Origin: a virus
Strand: one strand, 5' to 3'
Length of the DNA stretch: 64,000 nucleotides
IMG/VR virus record: IMGVR_UViG_3300017963_000020
Span: 1-64,000 of that record
Position 1 is the first letter of the stretch. Each line of letters opens with the position of its first letter. This document shows, piece after piece, positions 32,898 through 41,904 of this stretch. The notes beneath the pieces are model-generated. The model was not told where the DNA came from and did no database searches. It saw nothing but the letters and a program-made list of their open reading frames with translations. The position numbers were made by a program, and so were the translations under genes.

Positions 32898-34918
32898 TGC
32901 TTTATCCTGCTCAAACCTTTTGTTCTCTTTACTACCACGACCTCTGGAACCTGCGTCTTCAGTTCCTTAAGATGGGAAATCGTCACGACGTTCTTGAATT
33001 TCTTTTGCAACGAACCCATCAGGTTGACGAGACGCTTTCTGGCCTTGCTATCCAGGGAGCTAAATACTTCGTCCATCAGCAAGACCTCACAGTCCATGCC
33101 GACAGACTCGGCAGCTAGCTCAGATATCCCAAGGCCGATCGCCAAGATGATGGTCTGCTTTTCACCGCCAGAGTACGAGGCGAAGTCTGCAATACCATCC
33201 GGCGACACAATAAGAATCTCGAGCTTGTTTTTGAATAGACCCTTCTTGGTTCGCGTCCCTGTCGTGAACTCGACACTAATCCCCTCGTCGGACAATAGAT
33301 CGAGATATCGGTTGATCTTGCTATTTAATACAGGGAGGACGTTCTCGACTATGACCTGCCGTATGCCTCCTGTCTTCGAGAACATTTCGAAAACGAATTG
33401 GGACAGCTTGTACTTCTCAGCCAGTCTATCCCGATGCTTCTCGAGGTCCTTGACCTGTGAAATAAGACGCTTCAGTTCCTTGATGTTCTTTTGCGTGTTC
33501 TTGAGTTCTGTTTCGCTTTCGCTCACGTTCCCTTTTGCTTTCAGGAGGCCTTCCTTTAGTCGCTCAAGACGTTCTTCGGAATACCCTTCCTCCTTTATCT
33601 CATCAAGGATTGCGGAATGCCTTTTGATTAGGACCTTCTTCTTTGCAATCCGTTCCTCAATTGATTCCACTTCGTCTTGGAGCTGGCCTTGTCTTCTTGC
33701 CTCCTTGAGCTTGTCCCATAGCACATCAGGATCAGGTTGTTTCTTTATTTGCGTTTCTTCTGCCTTCAATGCCTTCAATTCGCCTCGCTTCTTGTCTAGC
33801 TTGGATTTCACCTTGTCCCGCTTGCCTTCAGCCTTTTCAAGCCTGTCCTTCTGCTTCTCGGTCAGGGCATCCCGTGTCTCCTGGTCTATTGGCCTATCGC
33901 ACTCGGTACAATGTTTCTTCCTGCGAATATGGGCGATCTTATCACGGATGCGTCTACAGTCAGCCTTCGCCTCTATGTATTCCTCATTCACCTCCTGTTC
34001 TGCGGACGTCAGTTCGCCAATCTGGATTCGGATACCTTCAAGCGCATCTTCGGCCTCTTGCGCCTTCTTTATGTCCTGTTCGATTTTCTTTTCATCCATT
34101 GTTTTTCCAGAAGCCTTCTGCAACGACTTCTTCTGTGTAATCAAGGAACGCATCTCATCGGTATTATTTTCCACCATCGTCGCAGACTTGCTGAAGGCTT
34201 GTTCCATCCTATCCAGTTTATTTACCAGTTCCTTCAAGTCCCCGTATTTCGTTTCGGCCTCTTTCACAGACGCAATATGCTCGGCCTCTATCTGGCGCAT
34301 GATCTTGAGCTGCCTTCGCATCTCTATGATGTTCTTGATTTCGATCTCGGCGTCAAGCGATTCCATTTCGCTTTTGACATAGGACGCCTTCGACCGTGAT
34401 ACTTCGAAGCATCGTTCCAAGATTCCAAGCCCGAGGAAGTTCGTTAGCAGTTCAAGACGATCACCCGAACGTAAAGACACGACCTTCGCCAAGTCATGTT
34501 GACCGAACAGTACAGAGTTCCTGAACGCTTCAAAATCAAAGCCAATGGTTTCAATGATCCTGGCGTTCGTATCCTTTGTTCCCCTGCCCATTCGTTCGGT
34601 CGTCTCTACGTCTTCGAACGATACGGAACCAGACCCATCACGCTCCCTATAGCGTGTCACTTCGTATACCTTGCCGTCATGCTCGAATGTAAGCCGAGCG
34701 AAGCCCTTCTCTGCGCCTCGGCGGAGGATGCTTTTCTTGGTCGTCCCCCATCTCACAGTCTGCTCGAATAAAGCAAAACTGATCGCTTCGAAGATGGAAG
34801 ACTTCCCTGCACCATTAGGTCCGACGATTAGTGTTAGACAGCCATCGCCGAACCTGAAGATATTGTTTTCCTTTCCATACTTGAACAGATTATTGATTTC
34901 TATCTTTACTGGCTTCAT
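32894..34918 (-). CDS. sbcC: SbcC/Rad50-like ATPase (T4 gp46-like)
   Basis: ATG 34918 follows AAGGAGGTCC (674 aa). The N-terminus has the Walker A VGPNGAGKSSIFE (about 33-45). Two long coiled coils flank the zinc hook HCTECDRPI near the middle. The C-terminal half carries the ABC signature region (YSGGEKQTIILA) and Walker B VLLMDEVFSSLD. With the adjacent SbcD-like gene (29-base overlap) it forms the Mre11/Rad50 exonuclease that processes double-strand ends for RecA. Confidence 0.88.
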   Translation of the reverse strand: MKPVKIEINNLFKYGKENNIFRFGDGCLTLIVGPNGAGKSSIFEAISFALFEQTVRWGTTKKSILRRGAEKGFARLTFEHDGKVYEVTRYRERDGSGSVSFEDVETTERMGRGTKDTNARIIETIGFDFEAFRNSVLFGQHDLAKVVSLRSGDRLELLTNFLGLGILERCFEVSRSKASYVKSEMESLDAEIEIKNIIEMRRQLKIMRQIEAEHIASVKEAETKYGDLKELVNKLDRMEQAFSKSATMVENNTDEMRSLITQKKSLQKASGKTMDEKKIEQDIKKAQEAEDALEGIRIQIGELTSAEQEVNEEYIEAKADCRRIRDKIAHIRRKKHCTECDRPIDQETRDALTEKQKDRLEKAEGKRDKVKSKLDKKRGELKALKAEETQIKKQPDPDVLWDKLKEARRQGQLQDEVESIEERIAKKKVLIKRHSAILDEIKEEGYSEERLERLKEGLLKAKGNVSESETELKNTQKNIKELKRLISQVKDLEKHRDRLAEKYKLSQFVFEMFSKTGGIRQVIVENVLPVLNSKINRYLDLLSDEGISVEFTTGTRTKKGLFKNKLEILIVSPDGIADFASYSGGEKQTIILAIGLGISELAAESVGMDCEVLLMDEVFSSLDSKARKRLVNLMGSLQKKFKNVVTISHLKELKTQVPEVVVVKRTKGLSRIKQ

Positions 34919-35921
34919 CAAGGACCTCCTTCGCCATCGTAAGGAGCGTCCCACGATCATTCCCGCCAAATCGCTTGACATACCTCTTGACGTTCTGGGC
35001 AAGCGAATCCCTGAAGTTGATTTCCTTCGCCCTTCTTCGTGGTCTCGAGGCGACCTCCCAGCTTACCTTCACGACAGACCCATCCTTGGACTTGATCTTG
35101 TCCACAAGACCGCTGACGTTCATGTTGGGAAGGTCGGTCTTATTGCAACGAACGACGATCTTGTAGATAGCTCCCCTAACGAGCTTCCTATCAATGCCGT
35201 CGGTCGTGTATTCGATCTGGATTAGCCTACGGTTTTTGATCGGGACGCTACTCAGTTCACCGTCTTCGTAGAACAGAAACCGTTTCTCCTCATCACGCTC
35301 CCCGAAGTCCAAGTAATCAGGGCTTCCGCAGTAGTAGATATTCCCTCCCTTCTGCGGTTTATGAATGTGACCCAAGATAAAGAACCGAGCCCCGATATAC
35401 TTCCGCAATTGAGCCTTCGTTACGCCTCCAAGGAGGGCGAAGTTAGAAGGTCCGACTTTCACGCCCGAGATGGACAGATGGCCGAAGACGCATTCGTAGT
35501 CTCCACCATATTTCTTCAGCGTCCTCAGCGTATGCTTCGGGTCCTGAGCCATCCTGATATCGTATGGAATGACCAGGAAACGCTTCCCTCCCCTTGTGAA
35601 TCGGGATGGCTTGTCAACGACCCTGATTCGATCATCCGAGAATGGTTTCAGCGGGGACAATGCCGTCGTCTTCTTGCCGACATCGTGGTTCCCAGGAAAC
35701 ACAATCACCTCAAGGTCTGTTGACAGTTTTTTCAGCATACGATTAAAGCGAGCACGAATAGCATTCGAGACCATGAGATGATCGTATATGTCCCCGGCGA
35801 TGATCAGGAAGTCGGCCTTGTTTTCCACAGCGAACCGAAAGACCTGACCAATGATTTTGAACCTGTCTATCCCAGGGATAGTCTCCCCAAGATGCAGGTC
35901 TGCCGTCGCAACGAACTTCAT
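34890..35921 (-). CDS. sbcD: SbcD/Mre11-like nuclease (T4 gp47-like)
   Basis: A 343-residue calcineurin-like phosphoesterase. The metal-binding motifs are in order: FVATADLHLGE, IIAGDIYDHL, VFPGNHDVGK, FGHLSISG, and FILGHIHKPQ. A C-terminal helical region binds the partner ATPase. It is the nuclease half of the pair with the gene at 32894-34918. Confidence 0.88.
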   Translation of the reverse strand: MKFVATADLHLGETIPGIDRFKIIGQVFRFAVENKADFLIIAGDIYDHLMVSNAIRARFNRMLKKLSTDLEVIVFPGNHDVGKKTTALSPLKPFSDDRIRVVDKPSRFTRGGKRFLVIPYDIRMAQDPKHTLRTLKKYGGDYECVFGHLSISGVKVGPSNFALLGGVTKAQLRKYIGARFFILGHIHKPQKGGNIYYCGSPDYLDFGERDEEKRFLFYEDGELSSVPIKNRRLIQIEYTTDGIDRKLVRGAIYKIVVRCNKTDLPNMNVSGLVDKIKSKDGSVVKVSWEVASRPRRRAKEINFRDSLAQNVKRYVKRFGGNDRGTLLTMAKEVLDEASKDRNQ

Positions 35922-35950
35922 ATCGTTTTGCCCTTAAATATGAGTCGCGA

Positions 35951-37219
35951 TTAGACCGCGTCCAACATGAGGCCGATCATTGCCTCCAGCTCGCATCGCT
36001 TCTGCGTGTCCTTGGTCTTGCTCGCGACGGTCGCCAGAGCACAGATCACGCCGAGCATATCCCCGTCTCCTTTTTCTTCCGCGAAGATTTTCAGGGCTCG
36101 CTCGGAGATGCTCTTGGCGAACTTGTATTTCTGGCGCATCTTTTCCAGCCATCCCTCGGCCTTCTTGATGTCGCAGGGTTTGCCCGTCGCCTTTGTCAGC
36201 TGCTCGGAAGATGCCCGTGCGAAGTCGGCGATCTTTTCGTTGAGGGGATAAAGCCCCTTGATCAATTCCGCCTTCATGGTTTCCTTGTCCTTGCCAGTCA
36301 CCCTGAAGAACCGTTTCTTCTTCACGACAGGCATGACGGCGACCCCTCCCTTTTCACGCCAGATGCAGAAGTCCACCTTGACCGAATGGGTTCCCAGCTC
36401 GCTCGTCGTGACGTGGATGGCGGGGAAGAATCCCTTGTTCTTCTTGTCTTCCAGGAAGAGGGATTCGGCATCGGGGAGGATGAGCCTGAACTGCAACGAA
36501 TCGTCCGCGAGCGTCGCCCAGTCCAAGAGCACGTTCTCCGGAAGGATATGCTTGCGGAAGATTTTCAGAATCTCCATGTTCGTGAAGGAAACCTTTTCCG
36601 GGAACACGAATCCCCTGATGAAGTGTCCCTTGGTCTTCAGGGTCCACCGTTCGTCCTTCTCGGCGATGCCGAAGAACCAGTCGTAGACGGCCATCCGCAT
36701 ATCCGGTGACAGCCTCGCCATGAATTCCGCCGGGATCTTGAATCGGCTGTTGACCTGCCCGAATGCCGTCGGCGACATCTTGTACGGTTTCGTATCCTTG
36801 CCGATGAAGAGCTCGAGCTGTGGATCGGCCGTCGGAGCTGCCCTGAGGTTCCTTGCTTTTCCGTTCAGGTCTTTCTTGCCCTGATCGTCCTTCTTGACAG
36901 CCTTGATGATCGGCTCCAGCTCCTTGGTCTGCGGTTCGTCCGTCAGAGCCTTCGACTGAATGACCTCGGGCTCCTTCGGCTTCGGTTCCTCCTTCGGCTT
37001 CGGCTCCTCTTTTTCTTCTTCCTGCCTCGGCACGATTGTGAGGACGTTCTTGTTTGCCGTTCCTGCGGATTCCTGACCGGATTCCTGTTCGGAGTCGGCT
37101 TCGGGCTCCGGCTCGGGCTCCTGCCGTTCCTCGTTCACCTTGTCGATCTTCTTTGCTTTCTCCACCATCTCCGCGTCCCTTTTCTCCCTGTCCCTCTTCT
37201 TCTTGTTCTTCTTGGACAT
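35951..37219 (-). CDS. Large DUF932-like protein with charged N-terminus
   Basis: A 422-residue protein whose first 120 residues are a low-complexity Glu/Pro/Lys-rich region (EPEPEPEADSEQES and similar). The folded part has FIRGFVFPEKVSFTNMEIL, a set of strands, and IHVTTSELGTHSVKVDFCIW, which resemble the core of the DUF932 family found in phages and plasmids next to recombination genes. The position between recA and the Mre11/Rad50 pair supports a role in replication/recombination. The family call is from pattern only. Confidence 0.5.
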   Translation of the reverse strand: MSKKNKKKRDREKRDAEMVEKAKKIDKVNEERQEPEPEPEADSEQESGQESAGTANKNVLTIVPRQEEEKEEPKPKEEPKPKEPEVIQSKALTDEPQTKELEPIIKAVKKDDQGKKDLNGKARNLRAAPTADPQLELFIGKDTKPYKMSPTAFGQVNSRFKIPAEFMARLSPDMRMAVYDWFFGIAEKDERWTLKTKGHFIRGFVFPEKVSFTNMEILKIFRKHILPENVLLDWATLADDSLQFRLILPDAESLFLEDKKNKGFFPAIHVTTSELGTHSVKVDFCIWREKGGVAVMPVVKKKRFFRVTGKDKETMKAELIKGLYPLNEKIADFARASSEQLTKATGKPCDIKKAEGWLEKMRQKYKFAKSISERALKIFAEEKGDGDMLGVICALATVASKTKDTQKRCELEAMIGLMLDAV

Positions 37220-37231
37220 GACCAGACTCCT

Positions 37232-38353
37232 TTAAGAAAATTGTGACTGAATATATTGCCTCGTCGCCTGGAGAAGTTCTCGTTTGGCTTTCTTGTCTTG
37301 TCGGATGGCCTTCAAGAATCCCTTCTGGCCTTTTCCTTTCACATCGCCAAACGAAAACGACGACCCTTTCCTTTTGATTACTTTCCCCGATTTCGCCCAC
37401 AGAAACACTTCGGCAGCTTTGTTGATTCCCTTGCCGAAGGTGATGACGAACTTGCCCACGTTGAAGGGCGAACAAATCTTGGACTTGACGACCTTCGCAT
37501 AGGTGACATTCGCCACCGACCTCTTCTCCTTGACGTTCTTGACCTTTTCCTTTTCGGTTTTCCTTCGGCGGACCTCGATCCGAACAGATGCGTAGAACTT
37601 CAACGCCTTTCCGCCCGGAGTAGTCTTGCCCTTACTGAACCCACCGATCTTGTCGCGCTCCTGGTTGATGAAGACGACCAGGACCCCATTCTTATTCGCG
37701 ACAGCCACGATCTTCCGCATCGCCTTAGACATGAGCCGAGCTTGTGCAGCTACAGTGATGTCTTCCATTTCCCCGTCAAGTTCTGCCTTCGGGACGAGGG
37801 CAGCTACACTATCCACGACGATGCACTTGACCTTCTTGCTGAGGATTAGTTTCTGGACGATGCTTAGAGCCTGTTCCCCATAATCCGGCTGAGAGAACAG
37901 GAGTCCCTCCATATCAACGCCGATCAGGCCAGCATAATCGGGATCAAGAGCGTGTTCAACGTCAATGATCGCCCCGACGTTTCCTTGCCTTTGAGCGTTC
38001 GCCAAGATGTGGAGGGCGAGGGTAGTCTTGCCCGACGACTCAGGACCGTACAGTTCCACGACTCGGCCATAGGGCAGACCGCCTCCACCGAGCGCACAAT
38101 CCAAGGAGATTGATCCCGTGGAGACTCGGGGACCGGGTTCAACCTTCATGTCCCCGAACCTCATCAAGGAACCCTTCCCATATTTCTTTTCAATCCCCTG
38201 GATGACCGTTAGCAGGTTTTCATCACCAGCTGAGGTCGTCGTCCTCGTCTTCTTCGTCGTCGTCCCGTCTGCGCTTTTTCTTCTTCTTTTTCTTTCCTTT
38301 GTCTTTCCCTTTTTTCTTTTTCCTTTTTCTCGGACGCTCTTCTTCTTCTTCAT
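37232..38353 (-). CDS. recA: RecA recombinase with basic N-terminal extension
   Basis: The RecA core is complete: GKGSLMRFGD, Walker A LYGPESSGKTT, IDVEHALDPDYA, Walker B IVVDSVAALVPKAEL, the Gln-switch region AQARLMSKAMRKI, FINQERDKIGG and TTPGGKALKF. ATG 38353 has GGAGG nine bases upstream, but the start lies inside the acidic-tail gene, overlapping it by 131 bases in the +1 frame. The first about 45 residues are then a Lys/Arg-rich stretch. No ATG, GTG or TTG occurs between there and the normal RecA N-terminus, so this or a later ATG (which would delete the polymerisation helix) must be used. Confidence 0.85.
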   Translation of the reverse strand: MKKKKSVREKGKRKKGKTKERKRRRKSADGTTTKKTRTTTSAGDENLLTVIQGIEKKYGKGSLMRFGDMKVEPGPRVSTGSISLDCALGGGGLPYGRVVELYGPESSGKTTLALHILANAQRQGNVGAIIDVEHALDPDYAGLIGVDMEGLLFSQPDYGEQALSIVQKLILSKKVKCIVVDSVAALVPKAELDGEMEDITVAAQARLMSKAMRKIVAVANKNGVLVVFINQERDKIGGFSKGKTTPGGKALKFYASVRIEVRRRKTEKEKVKNVKEKRSVANVTYAKVVKSKICSPFNVGKFVITFGKGINKAAEVFLWAKSGKVIKRKGSSFSFGDVKGKGQKGFLKAIRQDKKAKRELLQATRQYIQSQFS

Positions 38354-38936
38354 CGTCCTCGTCCTCCTCGTCCTCTTCATCATCCTCATCGTCGTCATCG
38401 TCGTCTTCGTCGTCTTCGTCCTCGTCATCTTCGTCGTCATCGTCGTCTTCGTCATCCTCGTCTTCCTCGTCCTCCTCCTCTTCGTCGTCCTCCTCCTCTT
38501 CCTCCCGACGCTTCTTCTTCTTGCCCTTTTTCTTTTTCTTCTTCGGGCGTTCTTCCTCTTCGTCGTCGTCCTTCCGTTTCTTCTTGCCCTTGAAGATTTC
38601 GTCCACCTTGCACTTCGGTGAACCGTCGTCGTTGACCGCGTCGGTGTGGACGACCGAGATTCTGCACCGATCGCCGATGAGATCGCCGATGTCGAACTTG
38701 CCTTCCTTGAACTTCAAGTCGGGAATGAGCTTCTTCAGCCATCTTCCCAGCTTGTTTTTCGGACGAGCGTCCATCTGCGTCCAGGCAGTCAGAATCGTTC
38801 CCTTTTGTTTCCCCTTGATGATCTTGAATTTCCACCTTAGCTGTGGACCGTATTTCCCCTTGTCCTTTTCGATGTCCGTGATCTCTGCAAGGTAGATATC
38901 CTCCGGGATAGAGACTCCCTTGCTTTTCTTGGACAT
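38223..38936 (-). CDS. OB-fold ssDNA-binding-like protein with long acidic tail
   Basis: ATG 38936 gives 237 residues. Residues 10-110 look like an OB fold of a phage ssDNA-binding type: PEDIYLAEITDIEKDKGKYG followed by 'QLRWKFKIIKGKQKGTI', 'WTQMD', 'GDLIGDRCRISVVH'. The last about 115 residues are blocks of Asp/Glu and blocks of Lys/Arg, and the protein ends DEDDDLSW. An acidic tail with a terminal aromatic residue is a hallmark of SSB proteins (for example T7 gp2.5 and bacterial SSB) that recruit partners. It lies directly upstream of recA and downstream of the clamp genes. Triplet-repeat codons encode the acidic region. Confidence 0.6.
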   Translation of the reverse strand: MSKKSKGVSIPEDIYLAEITDIEKDKGKYGPQLRWKFKIIKGKQKGTILTAWTQMDARPKNKLGRWLKKLIPDLKFKEGKFDIGDLIGDRCRISVVHTDAVNDDGSPKCKVDEIFKGKKKRKDDDEEEERPKKKKKKGKKKKRREEEEEDDEEEEDEEDEDDEDDDDDEDDEDEDDEDDDDDDEDDEEDEEDEDDEEEEERPRKRKKKKGKDKGKKKKKKKRRRDDDEEDEDDDLSW

Positions 38937-38956
38937 CGGGATCCGAAGCCTCTTGG

Positions 38957-39250
38957 TCACGACTTGCCTCCTTTCTTCTTCTTCTTCTGGAGCTCTTTTG
39001 CTTCCGCAATGAATTCCTCTATGTCCTCGCCGACCAGGAGTCGGCATTCTTTCATGAGCTTCCTTGCCGTCTTCCTTACCTTCTCCCGGTTCTTTTTCGA
39101 ATCCGAGCTAAGGATTACAGGCTGGGACAGCCAAGTATGGAAGCGAACGGTATGGAATCCCTTGAGGAGCACGTTCTCCTCAAAACCCTTCTTGACGATA
39201 ACGACCCTTGGAATGAACTTTGTCAACGCTTTGATCAAGCTATCGAGCAT
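38957..39250 (-). CDS. Hypothetical protein, 97 aa
   Basis: Alpha/beta N-terminal half, then a helical C-terminus ending KKKKKGGKS. It lies between the clamp-loader and SSB-like genes, so a replication role is possible. No family recognised. Confidence 0.5.
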   Translation of the reverse strand: MLDSLIKALTKFIPRVVIVKKGFEENVLLKGFHTVRFHTWLSQPVILSSDSKKNREKVRKTARKLMKECRLLVGEDIEEFIAEAKELQKKKKKGGKS

Positions 39251-39251
39251 A

Positions 39252-40112
39252 TTATCCTCCCATCGCTTTCTTGATCTGTATGAACGCGGATATGAGCTGC
39301 AGGGTTTTGACGCAACCTAATCTAAATCGTGCATCACATTCGGCAAGGATAATCACGACCCTCTTGTTTCGTAGGCTCAGGGCTCCATCCACTAATAGTC
39401 TAAAGACATAGTCTGGATCTATCTTATGAACACGCTCTATGAACTCGCCGACGTCCATGGAATATATATCGTCGATCGGCTCTGCCTCAATTTCTAAACC
39501 GTTCTTGACTCCCTCAAGTATATTTAACATCTTTCGAGCATCGCCATTCGATTCCAGGATGACGACCTTGAGTTTGCTCAGGCTAATATCAATCTCCTCC
39601 TTGTTTCTAACATCGTCAGCCAATTTTCTTAGAGCCTTGTTTTTAATCGGCCTGAACTCGTACTCTGTGCATCTTGAAGCGATGGGGTCTATAATCTTCT
39701 CAGGATAATTGCAGGATAATATGAAACGACAATTCTTATACGACGTCTCCATCAGCCGACGAAGAGCGTGTTGAGCATCTTTGGTGATTGCGTCTGCTTC
39801 ATCAAGGAAAACAATCTTGAACCCGTGGAAGCTTTGCGTGTTCGCAAATTCCTTGACCCTATTTCGTATGACATCAATCCCCCTGTCGGAACTTGCATTG
39901 AGCTCAAGGAACGACCCCTTCCAATCTTCGCCGAAGAACTTCCTTGCGATAATGGTAGCAAGGGTCGTCTTTCCTGTTCCGGCAGGACCAGAGAACAGCA
40001 GATGCGGAATGATGCTGTTCTTCTTTATATACTTCGCGATCGGCTTGACGATATGGTCCTGCCCGATTACTTGTTTGAACAGCGTCGGCCTATATTTTTC
40101 TACGAACATCAT
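39252..40112 (-). CDS. Clamp-loader ATPase, RFC small-subunit type
   Basis: A 286-residue AAA+ protein. MFVEKYRPTLFKQVIGQ (the RFC box), GPAGTGKTTLA (Walker A, about 41-50), IVFLDEADAITKDAQHALRR (Walker B), LSCNYPEKII and SRCTEYEF (the arginine-finger SRC motif) are the signature of eukaryotic/archaeal RFC small subunits and T4 gp44, not of bacterial DnaX. The start pair ATGATG is ambiguous by one codon (40112 or 40109). It should load the clamp at 40661-41398. Confidence 0.88.
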   Translation of the reverse strand: MMFVEKYRPTLFKQVIGQDHIVKPIAKYIKKNSIIPHLLFSGPAGTGKTTLATIIARKFFGEDWKGSFLELNASSDRGIDVIRNRVKEFANTQSFHGFKIVFLDEADAITKDAQHALRRLMETSYKNCRFILSCNYPEKIIDPIASRCTEYEFRPIKNKALRKLADDVRNKEEIDISLSKLKVVILESNGDARKMLNILEGVKNGLEIEAEPIDDIYSMDVGEFIERVHKIDPDYVFRLLVDGALSLRNKRVVIILAECDARFRLGCVKTLQLISAFIQIKKAMGG

Positions 40113-40657
40113 TCCCCCTTCTTTTTGAAACGATAGTAGAACCGCATTCGCCAAGAATAGATCGGCTCGAAGTGTGAAATTAGCAGGTGAATGATCTTGG
40201 TATCCACGACGTATAGGTAACGGTCTATCGTGTTTAGCAGGTCGCGGTTCTCATCATCATCCTCTGCTATATTGCCCATCATCCATTTCAATAATACTTC
40301 CAAAGGAGGCTTCCATTTTTCCAGCTCTCTAAAGACACGATCCCTGTCTGTATCAGTGAATATAAGCTGGAGCAGATGGAATATGTTCAGAGTTCGTGTT
40401 CCGCCTGAATCTTCTATTTCATCTACAAGATTTTTCACCTTGTCGTATCTGTCATACGAATTAGTCCTCAAGTCCAGATCAACCTTGCACTCCTTTAGCA
40501 AAGCCTTGAGTTTTCGCATATCAAGGCGACCCTCGTCAATGTCAATCAAGAACCTGCCCTTGACGAGCTGTTGAGCCTTGAGTTTATTAACAGAGAGGGA
40601 GGACAGCGTGATGCTGTCCTCCCTTCTCTTTGTGTCGCCGATAAGGAGGCGAATCAT
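40109..40657 (-). CDS. Probable second clamp-loader subunit (gp62-like)
   Basis: A 182-residue helical protein with no ATPase motifs. It starts between the clamp and the RFC-like genes, the T4 gp45-gp44-gp62 neighbourhood. The segment LNIFHLLQLIFTDTDRDRVF followed by 'RELEKWKPPLEVLLKWMMGNI' resembles the collar helices of clamp-loader subunits (delta/RFC C-terminal). Function is inferred from position plus this pattern, so it is tentative. Confidence 0.45.
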   Translation of the reverse strand: MIRLLIGDTKRREDSITLSSLSVNKLKAQQLVKGRFLIDIDEGRLDMRKLKALLKECKVDLDLRTNSYDRYDKVKNLVDEIEDSGGTRTLNIFHLLQLIFTDTDRDRVFRELEKWKPPLEVLLKWMMGNIAEDDDENRDLLNTIDRYLYVVDTKIIHLLISHFEPIYSWRMRFYYRFKKKGE

Positions 40658-40660
40658 GGC

Positions 40661-41398
40661 CTATTCCTCCTTCGTCATGAGCAGATAGTAGGAGCGGAGG
40701 CCGTCCCCGAACCTGATCAGCATCGGAGGATTCTTTTCCAGGTAGATCTTCACCCGTCCTTCGACCGTTTTGAATATCTCCTTGATGCCGTGCCCGAACA
40801 TCACGGACATCCCTTTCTTCAGGTCGCTCTTGCTCGTGTCCAGCTTCGTCGTGAAGGAATTCTTCCCACGTTCGACCACGACCTTGACCATTTTCTTTTC
40901 GACGACGAAGATGTATGTATGCTCCCCGAGCAAGTCGGCGTCCCCTGTGATCTCCCTGAGCTGGCTTGCATCCGCGATGAAATTGTTCGTCTTGTATTGC
41001 AGCTTCAAAGTCGGCGTCACGACCTTGTTCTTTTTCACCTTGACAACGGAGGCCTTCTGGTAGGAGTCCACCGACTTCAATGCCGTCACTTCGAACCGAC
41101 CGATCTTTCTTCTTTGCCGGACGACCAGCTGTTTATCCGACGACGTGATTTTCACCATGCCGTCGAACCGAGAAAGGATCTGCCTGAAAACCTGGATATT
41201 ACCGATGATGAACTGTCCAGCCTCTTCGACCTTTGCCTCGCCGACTACATTGAAGTAGATCGCTCTCGCAGTATCCAGACCGCAAGACACGAGGTTCCCG
41301 TCTTCGGCGTCTACGACGCAGTCCAAGACAAGGCCATCGAGATTGACCTTGGACAGGAATGAACTGAACGCCTCCGCTTCCACTTTTATTTCGGCCAT
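40661..41398 (-). CDS. Sliding clamp, PCNA/gp45 type
   Basis: A 245-residue protein, the PCNA length (bacterial DnaN is about 370). The pattern of two similar beta-alpha-beta halves (residues 1-115 and 125-245), IGRFEVTALKS between them, and the basic residues expected on the inner ring surface fit a two-domain processivity clamp. It sits between the clamp-loader genes and DnaE. Identity is inferred from length, two-domain pattern and position; individual contact residues cannot be assigned. Confidence 0.7.
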   Translation of the reverse strand: MAEIKVEAEAFSSFLSKVNLDGLVLDCVVDAEDGNLVSCGLDTARAIYFNVVGEAKVEEAGQFIIGNIQVFRQILSRFDGMVKITSSDKQLVVRQRRKIGRFEVTALKSVDSYQKASVVKVKKNKVVTPTLKLQYKTNNFIADASQLREITGDADLLGEHTYIFVVEKKMVKVVVERGKNSFTTKLDTSKSDLKKGMSVMFGHGIKEIFKTVEGRVKIYLEKNPPMLIRFGDGLRSYYLLMTKEE

Positions 41399-41904
41399 TA
41401 TTTCGTCCTCCTATGTTCGGCTTCCAAACTCTTGTTCGCGTTCTCCAGAGCGTCCAACAGCTTGTTCACTCTGTGCATGACGTATTCGAAAACCCGAGCG
41501 AGCTCTGTGGCCTTCGCCTCGCGCATCCTGTGCTTCTTGCATCTCTTCTCGGCTTCAGCCTGGACCAGCTTGTCCGTGACTCGATCCACGTCTTCCATGC
41601 CGTTCAATCGTATATCAACCTCCTCTTCTGCGATCTTTGCCTTCCTGTTTCCGTATGCCTTGTTCAACCCTCCTTCTGCCCGTCCAGCCTGAACAGCAAG
41701 AAAGACGTTCATCGCAGCTAGATTGATTTGATCCCGGGATAGGATATCCTTTTTGAAAGCCGACACCATGTCGGCAATTCCCATCCCCTGATACTTGCCG
41801 ACAAGCTTCAGGATCTTTTTCAGGAACCTAAACTCGTTCGGTTTGTTTTGGAAATCTTCCCAATCGATTTCCACGGGTTTTATATCAGACCTCTTCTTCG
41901 GCAT
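41398..41904 (-). CDS. Hypothetical helical protein, 168 aa
   Basis: Predicted all-helical, with charged segments and a C-terminal coiled-coil-like part. It overlaps the clamp start by 1 base and the polymerase stop by 25. It may be a replisome accessory, but no family is recognised. Confidence 0.5.
   Translation of the reverse strand: MPKKRSDIKPVEIDWEDFQNKPNEFRFLKKILKLVGKYQGMGIADMVSAFKKDILSRDQINLAAMNVFLAVQAGRAEGGLNKAYGNRKAKIAEEEVDIRLNGMEDVDRVTDKLVQAEAEKRCKKHRMREAKATELARVFEYVMHRVNKLLDALENANKSLEAEHRRTK

Noticed and set aside
36354-37475. A 373-codon minus-strand frame rich in Gly/Glu/Arg
   Set aside because: It is a shifted frame of the DUF932-like gene; the latter has an SD and normal domain pattern.
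38340-38500. Tandem GAC/GAA triplets as a CRISPR or satellite repeat
   Set aside because: They are in-frame codons for Asp/Glu and lack the repeat-spacer layout of CRISPR.
38299-38895. A 198-codon plus-strand frame with a long poly-Ser run
   Set aside because: The poly-Ser run is the complement of the GAC/GAA repeats of the acidic tail; not a gene.
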